The translations under genes and the position numbers were made by a program. Of a stretch of 13,140 nt of DNA, positions 5,889 to 13,098 are shown one piece after another; position 1 is the stretch's first letter; each line of letters begins with the position of its first letter. The notes beneath the pieces are model-generated. The model saw only the letters and a program-made list of their open reading frames with translations. It ran no database searches and was not told the DNA's origin. Source of the DNA: Candidatus Subteraquimicrobium carltonvillense (GTDB lineage: Bacteria; Actinomycetota; Aquicultoria; Subteraquimicrobiales; Subteraquimicrobiaceae); the NCBI GenBank assembly GCA_002339355.1, contig DDKQ01000025.1, positions 4,257-17,396 on the forward strand, read 5' to 3'.

Positions 5889-7819
5889 TCTATTAAAACT
5901 CTCCTTTTCTCAGTTTCGGGGAGTCCCCTTTCCGTTCCCGGACTGATCCCCAGGGATTTTCGCTTCCTTTCTATACGAGCCAAGACTTTCTCAACGATTT
6001 TAGAATACCTAGGCTCGAATTCAAGCTTACCACCGAGCTTTTCCTCCCAATTATGGGTGATGAGGTTCGTTACCTTCTCGCTGGCACTCACCGGTGAACC
6101 AACTCCGAAAATTACATGGCAACCCGAGGCGGCAAAATATGACCCGATGGCCAAGGCCTTTTCACAAACCCACTCGGGAACGACCGCCGCCACGGGTAGG
6201 TCACTGATGTCCTCTCCCAGTCCCCCCTCAGCTACCATATCCGCGAATATGGTAAGGATTCGTGAATTATCGACGCAAGAACCGAGATGGAGCACAGGAG
6301 GTATTCCAACAACCTTGCAGATCTGTTTCAAAAACGGACCAGCGGACTCCATGGCATCAGGGGCAAGTAAGCCACATTTGGCATTGGCAAGGGCTCCGCA
6401 CCCCGTCTGAACAACTAGGACATTGTGGCGAATGAGTTCCCTTACGACGTAGTTATGACCATGGTCTTGGGTAACACGTGGATTATTGCATCCAACTACA
6501 CCCACAATGCCCTTGATTCGCTCAACGATTATGGCCTCATTTAGTGGTCGAAGGGATGCTCGATAGGTGCCACCCAACATATATCTCACATATTCGTGAG
6601 AGAAACCAGCCACAAGGTCACGGCTGACATGAGGGATTTGTACCTCTTTTCGCTTGGGAAAATTATTGATGGCCATCCTCACAATTTCCCTTGCGATATC
6701 GAGACCCCTTTGCTCGTCAAACTCGATGTGAACGGCGCCGGGGATTTTCGCCTTCGGAGAGGTGGTGATGAGCTTGGTGTGGAAATGCTTTGCCAACCCA
6801 GCTAATGCTTGCACCACGCATTGCACATCCACAACCATGACATCGACAGCCCCGGTAATGATGGCCAACTCTTGGTGGAGAAAGTTACCAGCCGGGGGTA
6901 TCCCATGGCGCATTAAAATCTCATTCGAGGTGCAGCAAATGCCCACAAGGTTTATCCCTCTAGCCCCTTTTGACTTGGTAAACTTAAGTAAATCTTTATC
7001 TTTGACAGCTCTCACAATCATTTCTGAAAGGATGGGTTCATGTCCATGCACCACTATGTTTACCTCGTCTTCTTTCAATACTCCCAAATTGACCTTGGCA
7101 TTTAGTGGATTGGGAGTGCCAAATAACATATCCGAAAGGTCCGTGGCCAGCATCGATCCTCCCCAACCATCCGCCAATGAAGCCCTCAACGCCTGCAGTA
7201 GGATATGCTCTGGGTCTTGATCAGTTCCCATATTGGTTCGATGCATTAGCTCTATCGCTTCGCGGTCGATACCCCTGGGGACGATGCCCAACTTGCGCCA
7301 AAGTTCCTGACGCCTTTGAGGAGCTCGGGAGATATAGGCAAGTTCACCCCGCTGTTGGCCGAAATTCGCAAGAGCGGTATTTGCCACCCGCAGGGCAATC
7401 TCCCGCTCGGAAGCATCGTTAACCTCTACGTCCATATGCTTGGCTACGGTGCGTAGTTTCTTGAAATCCTTTATTCTTAAACCAGGAGCTTTGCCCTCAG
7501 CAATTGCAAGTAGAGCAAAAGCAAGATCACGACCATGATCGGCGTGAGCAGCGCAACCTCCAGCTATAGCTCTGGCTAAATTCCTTGCTGCTATGGTGTC
7601 CAGGGTTGCCCCACAAACGCCCGTTCTTTCCCCCTCCTGCCTAATGGCTAAACGGCACGGACCCATGAAACATACCTTGCAACAACCTCCACCAATGCCG
7701 ATGGGGCATGGCTCGATTTCATCCACTCGACTGAAACAAGTTGAAAGACTTTCGCCCTTTGCCCTCTCGATCATCTGCAATGCTGCTGGATCTATGCTCT
7801 CGGTGCTTTTATTTATCAT
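5849..7819 (-). CDS. cooS: Anaerobic Ni-Fe carbon monoxide dehydrogenase catalytic subunit (CooS/AcsA type)
   Basis: This protein of 656 residues oxidises CO to CO2 or runs in reverse, in the cytoplasm as a homodimer. All cluster ligands appear to be present. Cys38 and Cys46 supply the D cluster; Cys47, Cys50, Cys55 and Cys69 the B cluster, in GGGCCKVCFMGPC...GVCGA. His92 and His95 lie in CAAHADHGR. C-cluster ligands appear as HGHEP (His260), GICCTSNE (Cys295/296), VQC (Cys334), GCNNP (Cys444), TGCGA (Cys474) and GSCVDNSR (Cys515). Spacing matches the structurally known CODH-II within one residue over the N-terminal clusters. Start: ATG at 7819 with GGGGAGGAG upstream. It is the first gene of a two-gene operon whose second member is an ACS A1 domain, which points to acetyl-CoA synthesis or cleavage rather than CO-dependent hydrogen production. 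No cooC maturation gene or corrinoid protein gene lies in the window. Confidence 0.95.
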   Translation of the reverse strand: MINKSTESIDPAALQMIERAKGESLSTCFSRVDEIEPCPIGIGGGCCKVCFMGPCRLAIRQEGERTGVCGATLDTIAARNLARAIAGGCAAHADHGRDLAFALLAIAEGKAPGLRIKDFKKLRTVAKHMDVEVNDASEREIALRVANTALANFGQQRGELAYISRAPQRRQELWRKLGIVPRGIDREAIELMHRTNMGTDQDPEHILLQALRASLADGWGGSMLATDLSDMLFGTPNPLNAKVNLGVLKEDEVNIVVHGHEPILSEMIVRAVKDKDLLKFTKSKGARGINLVGICCTSNEILMRHGIPPAGNFLHQELAIITGAVDVMVVDVQCVVQALAGLAKHFHTKLITTSPKAKIPGAVHIEFDEQRGLDIAREIVRMAINNFPKRKEVQIPHVSRDLVAGFSHEYVRYMLGGTYRASLRPLNEAIIVERIKGIVGVVGCNNPRVTQDHGHNYVVRELIRHNVLVVQTGCGALANAKCGLLAPDAMESAGPFLKQICKVVGIPPVLHLGSCVDNSRILTIFADMVAEGGLGEDISDLPVAAVVPEWVCEKALAIGSYFAASGCHVIFGVGSPVSASEKVTNLITHNWEEKLGGKLEFEPRYSKIVEKVLARIERKRKSLGISPGTERGLPETEKRRVLIEWQKRLKSLFRPQ

Positions 7820-7970
7820 GCATCATTCTCCTCCCCAAGATTCCTGTTTTAGGCATTTTCAATCGTCAATCCAAATCCACAGGTTATAGGCAAACAAAGA
7901 CTTGCTGATTCGCTGGCGAGCAAATTTAAGATTTGATCCAAAAATATGAGTGGTGCAGAATAAGAGCAGC

Positions 7971-8084
7971 TCAAAATGACACTTTCCAAAAAGGGGTGAG
8001 GTATTCTCTGGGAGAAATCTCCAAATCAAAGACGATTATTCCCCCTAAGTTTTTGAATAAAGCCGCCCACTTGAGTAAACTCAT
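7971..8084 (-). CDS. Possible small protein, 37 residues
   Basis: ATG at 8084 is preceded by AAAGGTAGG, a fair ribosome site, and the frame runs to TGA at 7971. The product is hydrophobic and aromatic-rich (KWAALF...GGIIVFDLEI...) and looks more protein-like than random. A second short open frame ends at the overlapping TGA of GGATGA; its last residues are KIDGFKVLKFFRRYSVKVG. I recognise neither; they could be remnants of a mobile element. This is the only coding signal in the 364-bp gap between nadE and cooS; the remainder (7820-7970) should hold the cooS promoter, but I could not pick convincing -35 and -10 boxes. Confidence 0.25.
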   Translation of the reverse strand: MSLLKWAALFKNLGGIIVFDLEISPREYLTPFWKVSF

Positions 8085-8183
8085 CCTACCTTTACACTGT
8101 ACCGCCTAAAAAATTTGAGGACCTTAAATCCGTCAATTTTAGATCTTAACCCCAATTTAATATTAGTTCTGAAGGTTCTGCCC

Positions 8184-8948
8184 TCAAAAGGAGGGAACGG
8201 GTGGCATCTGCCTCTTATGGATGCTGGCTTTGATTAGGCGATCTATCTTATCCTTTATCTCCCTGGAAGCCTTCCCTGTGAGGAGATATTGATCGAGCTC
8301 TTCGTAGGTGACACCCAATTCCTCCTCATCGGTCTGCCCCCTCCACAGCCCAGCGCTGGGGGGCTTGGCGATGATCTCATCGGGGATGCCTAACTCCTTG
8401 GCTAGTTGGCGCACCTGTGTCTTTAGGAGGTTGCCTAAGGGCAGGATGTCCACCCCGCCATCCCCATACTTGGTAAAATAACCTACAACAATTTCGCTTT
8501 TATTTCCCGTCCCCACCACAAGATAATTCAAACAATTGGCCAAGTAGTAGAGGGTGATCATTCTCAGACGCGGTTTCAGATTGGCAACGGTCATTTCCTT
8601 TCGTGGCGAATTAGAATCATCGACGGTATTGGGAAGCTTAGATAAGAACAGATCAAAGACCTCATCCAAAACCACGGTCCTGGAATCGATGTCAAACTTC
8701 TTGGCGATCAATCTGGCATCCTTTATATCTCTAGGATTACCATGACAAGGCATGATTACACCCAGTGAGTTGTCGGGAAAAGCCTTCTTGCATAGAACGG
8801 CCGTCACCGAGGAATCGAGACCTCCGCTCAATCCCACTACCACTCCCTCACAACCAGCCAGGCGTACTTGCTCTTGTATCCACGAAATCAACTTTTCAAC
8901 TAAAGCTTTCATCCATACATCACCTGCTTTTAAATCGCTTTTATTCAT
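8184..8948 (-). CDS. nadE: NH3-dependent NAD+ synthetase
   Basis: This protein of 254 residues is an N-type ATP pyrophosphatase that amidates nicotinic acid adenine dinucleotide to NAD+, the last step of NAD synthesis. The P-loop-like motif GLSGGLDSS is at residues 39-47. The C-terminal half has the family blocks LVVGTGNKSEIVVGYFTKYG, GGVDILPLGNLLKTQVRQLA, and PPSAGLWRGQTDEEELG. There is no N-terminal nitrilase/glutaminase domain, so free ammonia is the expected nitrogen donor. The longest frame starts at 8948 without a good ribosome site. The ATG at 8912 (MKALVEKLISW) has AGGTG about 8 nt upstream and gives the usual family N terminus, so it is likely the true start. It is not obviously in an operon: 364 bp separate it from cooS downstream and about 210 bp from the broken deacetylase upstream. 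Confidence 0.93.
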   Translation of the reverse strand: MNKSDLKAGDVWMKALVEKLISWIQEQVRLAGCEGVVVGLSGGLDSSVTAVLCKKAFPDNSLGVIMPCHGNPRDIKDARLIAKKFDIDSRTVVLDEVFDLFLSKLPNTVDDSNSPRKEMTVANLKPRLRMITLYYLANCLNYLVVGTGNKSEIVVGYFTKYGDGGVDILPLGNLLKTQVRQLAKELGIPDEIIAKPPSAGLWRGQTDEEELGVTYEELDQYLLTGKASREIKDKIDRLIKASIHKRQMPPVPSF

Positions 8949-9069
8949 AGGCTAAGGCATTGGCATATACTTTTCAAGGTCCTTAAGATGCCCAGACGGC
9001 ACTCGTACAGGCGGGGCTTCAATTGTTCTAACTGCCAAAAAATCACTTTCAGACCTGCTCACGAGAACT

Positions 9070-9095
9070 TTCTCGCTTTCGCGCGAAATCGAGAA
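9070..9095. other. 11-bp hairpin between nadE and the deacetylase remnant
   Basis: TTCTCG-C-TTTCG pairs with CGAAA-T-CGAGAA around a 2-nt loop, with one internal mismatch. No T tract follows on either strand, so it is not a standard terminator. It could stabilise a transcript end or be an operator; a full assignment is not possible. Confidence 0.4.
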
Positions 9096-9159
9096 TGTCA
9101 AATATGGAAATTTATGGTGCCCGATTGGGGATGTGTGGTCAAAAGGAAGGATATTCTGG

Positions 9160-9447
9160 TTAGATATTCCCGTAAACTTCCTTCAAGAGTTGCTTGAAAT
9201 CTGAAAAGCTTACATCCTCATGGATCACTACTCGTTTAATGAAATACGGTGAATCACCGGGATACGTGGCTCCGAACTTCAGGGTAAATAGAGCTCTCAT
9301 CCCTATGTCCCGAGTTGCGATTTTATCAGTTTCCGAATTTCCAAAACCATAAGGGTAAGCAAAAAGATCGCCCTCCTGACCGGTTTTCTTCTCAATCAAG
9401 CGGCGGGAGAGGAGCAAATCATTTCGAAAGATTCGGCTTTTTTTCAA
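9160..9447 (-). pseudogene. Polysaccharide deacetylase (NodB family), C-terminal fragment
   Basis: About 95 codons match the second half of a NodB-type deacetylase. NDLLLSRRLIEKKTGQ corresponds to the helix before the catalytic strand, and DLFAYPYGFGNSE is the conserved FaYPyG motif. The end FIKRVVIHEDVSFSDFKQLL is a normal family C terminus. The N-terminal half with the TFDDG and HxxxH metal site is missing, and the frame opens with TTG inside the end of the preceding glycosyltransferase fragment. Intact enzymes remove N-acetyl groups from cell-surface polysaccharide. This one cannot be active. It probably formed an exopolysaccharide pair with the GT2 gene before both lost their 5' parts. 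Confidence 0.8.
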
Positions 9448-10069
9448 AAGATTGGGCTGGTTTCTCCAGAATTGATTTTTCTTCCGCTCGCTCTTGAGCT
9501 TGAAACCCTTCGCGTTTAATTACACCCCAGTCTTTTTTGCCTTTTAGATAATCAATAATTCCTTTTACTCGCCAGATGACTGTGAGCTGACGATAGCCAA
9601 AGTTTTCAAAGAAACTAAAAAGCAAAAGCTGAAAGAAATCTCTCTTCTTGGGATAATTGTTCAGGGTGACTCTTTCTAAAACTATGGAGAGAACAGAAAA
9701 CAGGAAGTGAAAAACGACGGCTACTGAAAAGACCAAAATCAAAAGGGACGAGCTTATGATTCCCAATAGGTAGCTGATTATAAGGGAGAAGTAGCCAATG
9801 AGTTCAATGGCCGGACCAAAAAGTTCAAAAACAACATAATAGGGAAGTGTTACCACTCCGAGAAAGCCAAATCGTGGGTTAAAGATTATATCCCGATGAA
9901 TGGAAATGAGTTCGCATAAGCCACGGTGCCAACGATTCCTTTGTCTTGATAAGCTTTTAATTGTTGAGGGAACTTCTGTCCAGGCAATTGCGTCGGGAAC
10001 GAATGTTATTTTGTACTTTTTTCTCTTTGATCTCAAAAACTTATATATGGAAATGATATATTCCCTTTT
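9419..10069 (-). pseudogene. Membrane GT2 glycosyltransferase, C-terminal part
   Basis: The fragment holds the last third of a processive, PgaC/cellulose-synthase-like family 2 glycosyltransferase. It has KYKITFVPDAIAWTEVPS, the QRNRW motif (QxxRW, acceptor binding), then three or four membrane helices (starting near GVVTLPYYVVFELF) and the typical end YRQLTVIWRVKGIIDYLKG. The N-terminal part with the DD and D.D sugar-nucleotide site is absent. Family-like sequence starts abruptly at about 10069, right after a stop codon at 10075. Such enzymes make a surface polymer at the inner membrane. The last bases overlap the deacetylase fragment by about 29 nt, as expected for a former operon. It is inactive unless another copy supplies the missing part. 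Confidence 0.78.
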
Positions 10070-10133
10070 TGGTTAATATCTTAATTTCGTCGACAACGAT
10101 ATTGACAGGGCGAAGTCTGCATTTCCTGCCCTT
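10041..10133 (-). pseudogene. Possible internal scrap of a second radical-SAM protein
   Basis: Thirty codons without a start read KGRKCRLRPVNIVVDEIK... and end GIYHFHI then TAA. The pattern R.RpvenVvdEIk.L....gi.hfhi is the stretch that follows the CxxxCxxC loop in many B12-binding radical-SAM proteins, where it leads into a DD(N/T)F motif. It lies in a different frame directly after the truncated radical-SAM gene and runs into the glycosyltransferase fragment. It would be a separate gene piece trapped between two deletion joints. The similarity is short and may be chance. Confidence 0.35.
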
Positions 10134-10135
10134 AC

Positions 10136-10917
10136 TTACGGGATCATCTCTGGATGGGAAGCTATGGTGTCGGTTCGAGCCTGGAAAGCATAACGTTTCT
10201 TGAGTCCGGCCTCTTTTATTAGCTCATAAATGCGATTTGCTCGAGATGCACTTTGCAGGAAATTATCATCCGTGAATAAAATGTCCTTAGTGGAGATACT
10301 CTCTATCTCCCTCAAAACCCGCTCTGGGCTACGGGCTCTGTACTTTCTCTTATAAAACTGCCACACCGAGCAAAATTTACACCGGAAAGGGCAGCCCCGT
10401 GCAGTCTCAACCGAGGATATAGGTCTGCTAGCTTTATAAAAATACCTGCTACGATGTTTTTTAGTCAATTCCTTCGAAGGAATTGGGGTGGCATCGATAT
10501 CTCTTATCAATTCACGGGGAGGCGTGAATCTCAGCTTGCCATTCTCGAGATAAGCTATCCCTCTAACCTTGTCTATATCGCCTCCCTTTTCCTAGAGATC
10601 CAATAATTCGGGAGTGGTCTCCTCTCCTTCGCCGATGACCACAGCATCGACGCAACCCCTTAAAAAGTCGGAGGGATTGAGTGTTGCATGGTGCCCGCCC
10701 ACAAAAGTGTAAATTTTGGAATCATATTCTTTAATTGCTCGCAGGATTTCTAAAGCATTATAAACATCGGTACTGAAGGAAACGGTGATCCCAACGGCTT
10801 GAGGTTGGAAATCTCGGAGATACTCAATTAAGCCCTTCTCCAATCGCATGTCCAGGATTCTCACATCATGATGAGGTGCGGTTTTCGATGCCAATATTCC
10901 AAGTCCTTTAAAATCAT
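10136..10917 (-). pseudogene. B12-binding radical-SAM protein, broken by in-frame TAG and 3' truncation
   Basis: The part from about 10906 to 10592 is a cobalamin-binding domain: GLGILASKTAPHHDVRILDM, VGITVSFSTDVYNALEIL, FVGGHHATLNPSDF and VIGEGEETTPELL. A TAG at 10592-10594 interrupts the frame. Reading on in the same frame gives EKGGDIDKVRGIAY, then the radical-SAM core with ARGCPFRCKFCSVWQFYKRK (CxxxCxxC) and DILFTDDNFL. The frame ends with TAA at 10136, well short of a complete core domain. The first strand of the B12 domain also seems lost. Relatives act on lipids, natural products or tetrapyrroles; the substrate is unknown here. The upstream neighbour is the frameshifted DUF362 gene, which ends only 3 nt before the ATG at 10917. 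Most likely it is a dead gene. Confidence 0.8.
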
Positions 10918-10920
10918 GGA

Positions 10921-11716
10921 TTAAAATTTGCGAGCTTCAAATTCCAATTCCCCTACCTTGTACTGGGAAGCATATTTTATATGAGGAACATCTTCAGGTG
11001 ATTTACCCTCTAGTTTCGGTTCAACCCCCTGAAGAGTCTGAAACCAAAGGAATCCAAGCTTACGGGGTCGGTGCCGCCAAGCATGTATCCCAAATCCTTG
11101 AGCTTTCCTCCGTGTCTTAGCTCCTGGGCATCGATTAAGGTTTGCACTGCGTCCACGATGAATAAATCTGGCTTGGCGACCGCATTGATCTCGGCGATCC
11201 CTCGATCAATATCCTTGAAACCGAGGTGCATGAGAAACCGCTCACGCCTTGGCAAATACCCAAATTGATTCTTGAGAGCTCCGGTTATTTGACAATCGGA
11301 GTGTACCTTAAGAACTGGAAGTGAGATAACGAAATCCCTCTCCAAGGGGAGGTAAAGATTCTAAATCTATATCCCCTTGGGGTTACAAACCTCCTGATGT
11401 TGGTGATGTACAAATTAATGAGGGGAACGCCATGAGAGTCACAAACTTTCTTCAGGGGCGATTGTTCCATAATTCTCTGAGAATCACCCGCATCCGGTGC
11501 TGGACCATCGGCGACCACTACGTCACGACCGGAGAGAAATGTGAGCACAGCGTCGAGGATCTCTGGATGGGTAGTGGTGGGATATTCCTCATAAGAGACG
11601 ATGTTCGGCTTGACCAGGAAAGTATCGGACTCTTTGAATTGCTCCTCAAAAAATTCAAGGATTCTTAGGACAAATTCCCCTCTGTTATCCGTCTTTCTAA
11701 AGTGAACTTGCGACAT
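10921..11716 (-). pseudogene. DUF362 family protein split by two -1 frameshifts
   Basis: Three frames join into one protein of about 265 residues. Frame one starts at ATG 11716 (MSQVHFRKTDNRGEF) and contains FLVKPNIVSYEEYPTTTHPE and VVVADGPAPDAGDS. Near 11344-11349 it shifts to a second frame with ERDFVISLPVLKVHSD, ALKNQFGYLPRRER, DAVQTLIDAQE and GGTDPVSLDSFGFRLF. In the G5 run at 11031-11035 it shifts again to a third frame with KLEGKSPEDVPHIKYASQYK and a TAA at 10921. All conserved DUF362 blocks are present in order. The family is linked to iron-sulfur proteins, but its reaction is not established. Both breaks fit loss of one base in a short homopolymer, so sequencing error is a live alternative to decay. 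It lies just upstream of the radical-SAM pseudogene. Confidence 0.82.
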
Positions 11717-11787
11717 CTGAATTTTTTCTCGCCCCCACAAGTCTTAATCATATCTAAGAGTCGATGAGAGAAAATTGGAATTAAGAA

Positions 11788-11831
11788 TTTATTATGCCTG
11801 GTGAATAGGGGTGGCGAGGTCTGATCCCTTA
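11788..11831 (-). repeat. Dispersed short repeat, copy R4
   Basis: On the minus strand it begins TAAGGGATCAGACCTCG and ends CACCAGGCATAATAAATTC. The first three bases are the stop codon of the radical-SAM/HhH gene. It aligns with R2 over its whole length, and with R1 and R3 at both ends. Confidence 0.65.
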
Positions 11832-12974
11832 CACAAGAGAGGGAATTTTTAATGGAATTTGAGTCGATTTTTCCTGTGGTCTTCCATTGATGAGTATGAA
11901 GGGGGCAGCTCGCTTTACGACTACACCGACTTCCTTTAGCTCATCTAAGGTATGGAATTTGTTTTTCGCCCTCGCTTTAATGATCCTCATCGCAGACTTG
12001 GGTCCAATTCCTGGGACTCTTAAAAGCGTGTTTCTATCCGCCGTATTTATCTCCACCGGAAACTCTTGAGGATGTTTGAGCACCCAGGCCATCTTTGGAT
12101 CCATATCTAAGGGTAGATTTTCCCGTCCATCGAAGACTATCTCGTTGAACTTAAAGCCATAACGTCTTAGGAGAAAATCCGCCTGGTAAAGTCGATGTTC
12201 ACGCATCAGAGGTGTGGGAGGGTGCTCCTCCAAAGGAGTATCCTTCAAAGGCTGAAAAGCGGAAAAGTAGGCACGAGTTAGATTGACCTCGCGGTACAGG
12301 TAATCCGTGGTTTCCAATATTTCTCGGTCGGATTCATCGGCAGCTCCGACAACAAACTGGGTGGTCTGTCCCGCCGGCAAGAAATTTTTCCGAGAAGTCA
12401 AGGACTTGACCCATTTCATTCTTAAGAGAAGGTCATTCTCGAAATCCTTGCTACTCGTTATCTTCAAAAGCCTTCCCTTGCTGGGAGCTTCCAAGTTCAC
12501 CGATACTCTACTCGCCAGCTCTACAGCACGTTGTACATAATCAAAGCTTGCCCCGGGAAGGATTTTAAGGTGAATGTAACCGCCAAACTTGTGCTTAAGA
12601 CGGAGTATTTCAGCGGTCTTTATCATCTTCTCCATCGTAGCCGCTGAACCCCTGGAAATTGCTGAACTCAAAAATAACCCTTGTACCCTTCGATTGTGAT
12701 AAAGGCTCATGAACAGCTCGGCGAGCTCTTCGGGTCTGAAGCTTAGCCGAGGAAAATCCCTGCTGCATCTATTGGCACAATAGAAACAATCATTTTCGCA
12801 AGTATTGGTCATGAGGACTTTGAGCAAAAGAACGTTCCTGCCATCGGGTAAAATCGCGGGATAGATCCACCGCCCGAGGGAACTTCGAACCCTGGAGGCG
12901 CTTTTTCCACAGGAAGCACAGATATCATATTGCGCCGCTTCACCCAATACCTGTATCTTCTGAATCGCATCCAT
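11829..12974 (-). CDS. Putative DNA modification/repair radical-SAM protein with helix-hairpin-helix
   Basis: This protein of 381 residues belongs, by its conserved blocks, to the family annotated as putative DNA modification/repair radical-SAM proteins (TIGR03916 as I recall it). The cluster motif CENDCFYC is at residues 59-66, after CASCGKSAS and LLLKVLMTNT. It is followed by RVQGLFLSSA, GGYIHLKILPGAS, SVNLEAPS, AGQTTQFVVGA and REHRLYQADFLLRRYGF. Near the C terminus, VEINTADRNTLLRVPGIGPK is a helix-hairpin-helix that should bind DNA backbone. Members often lie beside a uracil-DNA-glycosylase-like partner; none is present here. The reaction is not known. The promoter contains a LexA box (13009-13022), so the sequence itself supports a DNA-damage role. 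The start ATG at 12974 has GGACGG about 10 nt upstream. The stop codon is the first triplet of repeat R4. Confidence 0.9.
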   Translation of the reverse strand: MDAIQKIQVLGEAAQYDICASCGKSASRVRSSLGRWIYPAILPDGRNVLLLKVLMTNTCENDCFYCANRCSRDFPRLSFRPEELAELFMSLYHNRRVQGLFLSSAISRGSAATMEKMIKTAEILRLKHKFGGYIHLKILPGASFDYVQRAVELASRVSVNLEAPSKGRLLKITSSKDFENDLLLRMKWVKSLTSRKNFLPAGQTTQFVVGAADESDREILETTDYLYREVNLTRAYFSAFQPLKDTPLEEHPPTPLMREHRLYQADFLLRRYGFKFNEIVFDGRENLPLDMDPKMAWVLKHPQEFPVEINTADRNTLLRVPGIGPKSAMRIIKARAKNKFHTLDELKEVGVVVKRAAPFILINGRPQEKSTQIPLKIPSLV

Positions 12975-13002
12975 AGCTCATCCGTCCAAATCCTGCAAGT
13001 TT

Positions 13003-13031
13003 AATATACGAACAAACGTTTGAAAAGTCAA
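13003..13031 (-). promoter_or_regulatory. Sigma-70 promoter of the radical-SAM/HhH gene
   Basis: On the minus strand, TTGACT (13031-13026) and TATATT (13008-13003) are separated by exactly 17 nt. Transcription from about 12996 would leave a leader of some 20 nt before the ATG at 12974. The spacer is almost entirely LexA box. Confidence 0.75.
13009..13022. promoter_or_regulatory. LexA (SOS) box, Gram-positive type
   Basis: CGAACAAACGTTTG on the plus strand matches the Bacillus/actinobacterial LexA operator form CGAAC-N4-GTTYG. It lies between the -35 and -10 of the promoter that serves the 11829-12974 gene, where bound LexA would exclude RNA polymerase. Confidence 0.75.
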
Positions 13032-13053
13032 ACACCTCGAAATTTACATTTTT

Positions 13054-13098
13054 AAAAAACTTGAGGGTAGTGCTTATAAAGTCAACACCACCCTTTTT
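13054..13098. terminator. Bidirectional hairpin terminator
   Basis: GGGTAGTG (13065-13072) pairs with CACCACCC (13086-13093), with one G-T/A-C wobble position depending on strand. A T5 run follows on the plus strand (13094-13098) and a T6 run on the minus strand (13059-13054). It most likely ends a minus-strand gene entering from beyond the right edge, and insulates the SOS promoter. The remaining bases to 13140 show no recognisable coding sequence. Confidence 0.6.

Noticed and set aside
5775..6410. Long plus-strand open frame (211 codons) opposite the CODH and A1 genes
   Set aside because: It lies entirely antisense to two strongly supported genes, has no recognisable motif, and is explained by codon bias on the opposite strand.
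7840..7970. Search for a CRP/CooA-like operator and promoter before cooS
   Set aside because: TGACAC near 7976 has no proper inverted partner, and the best -10 (TATAAC) lacks a credible -35.
8955..9156. Open minus frame of about 66 codons ending ...KDLEKYMPMP upstream of nadE
   Set aside because: No start codon near its beginning, no ribosome site, no recognisable family, and it spans the 9070-9095 hairpin. It may be chance; not strong enough to list as a gene.
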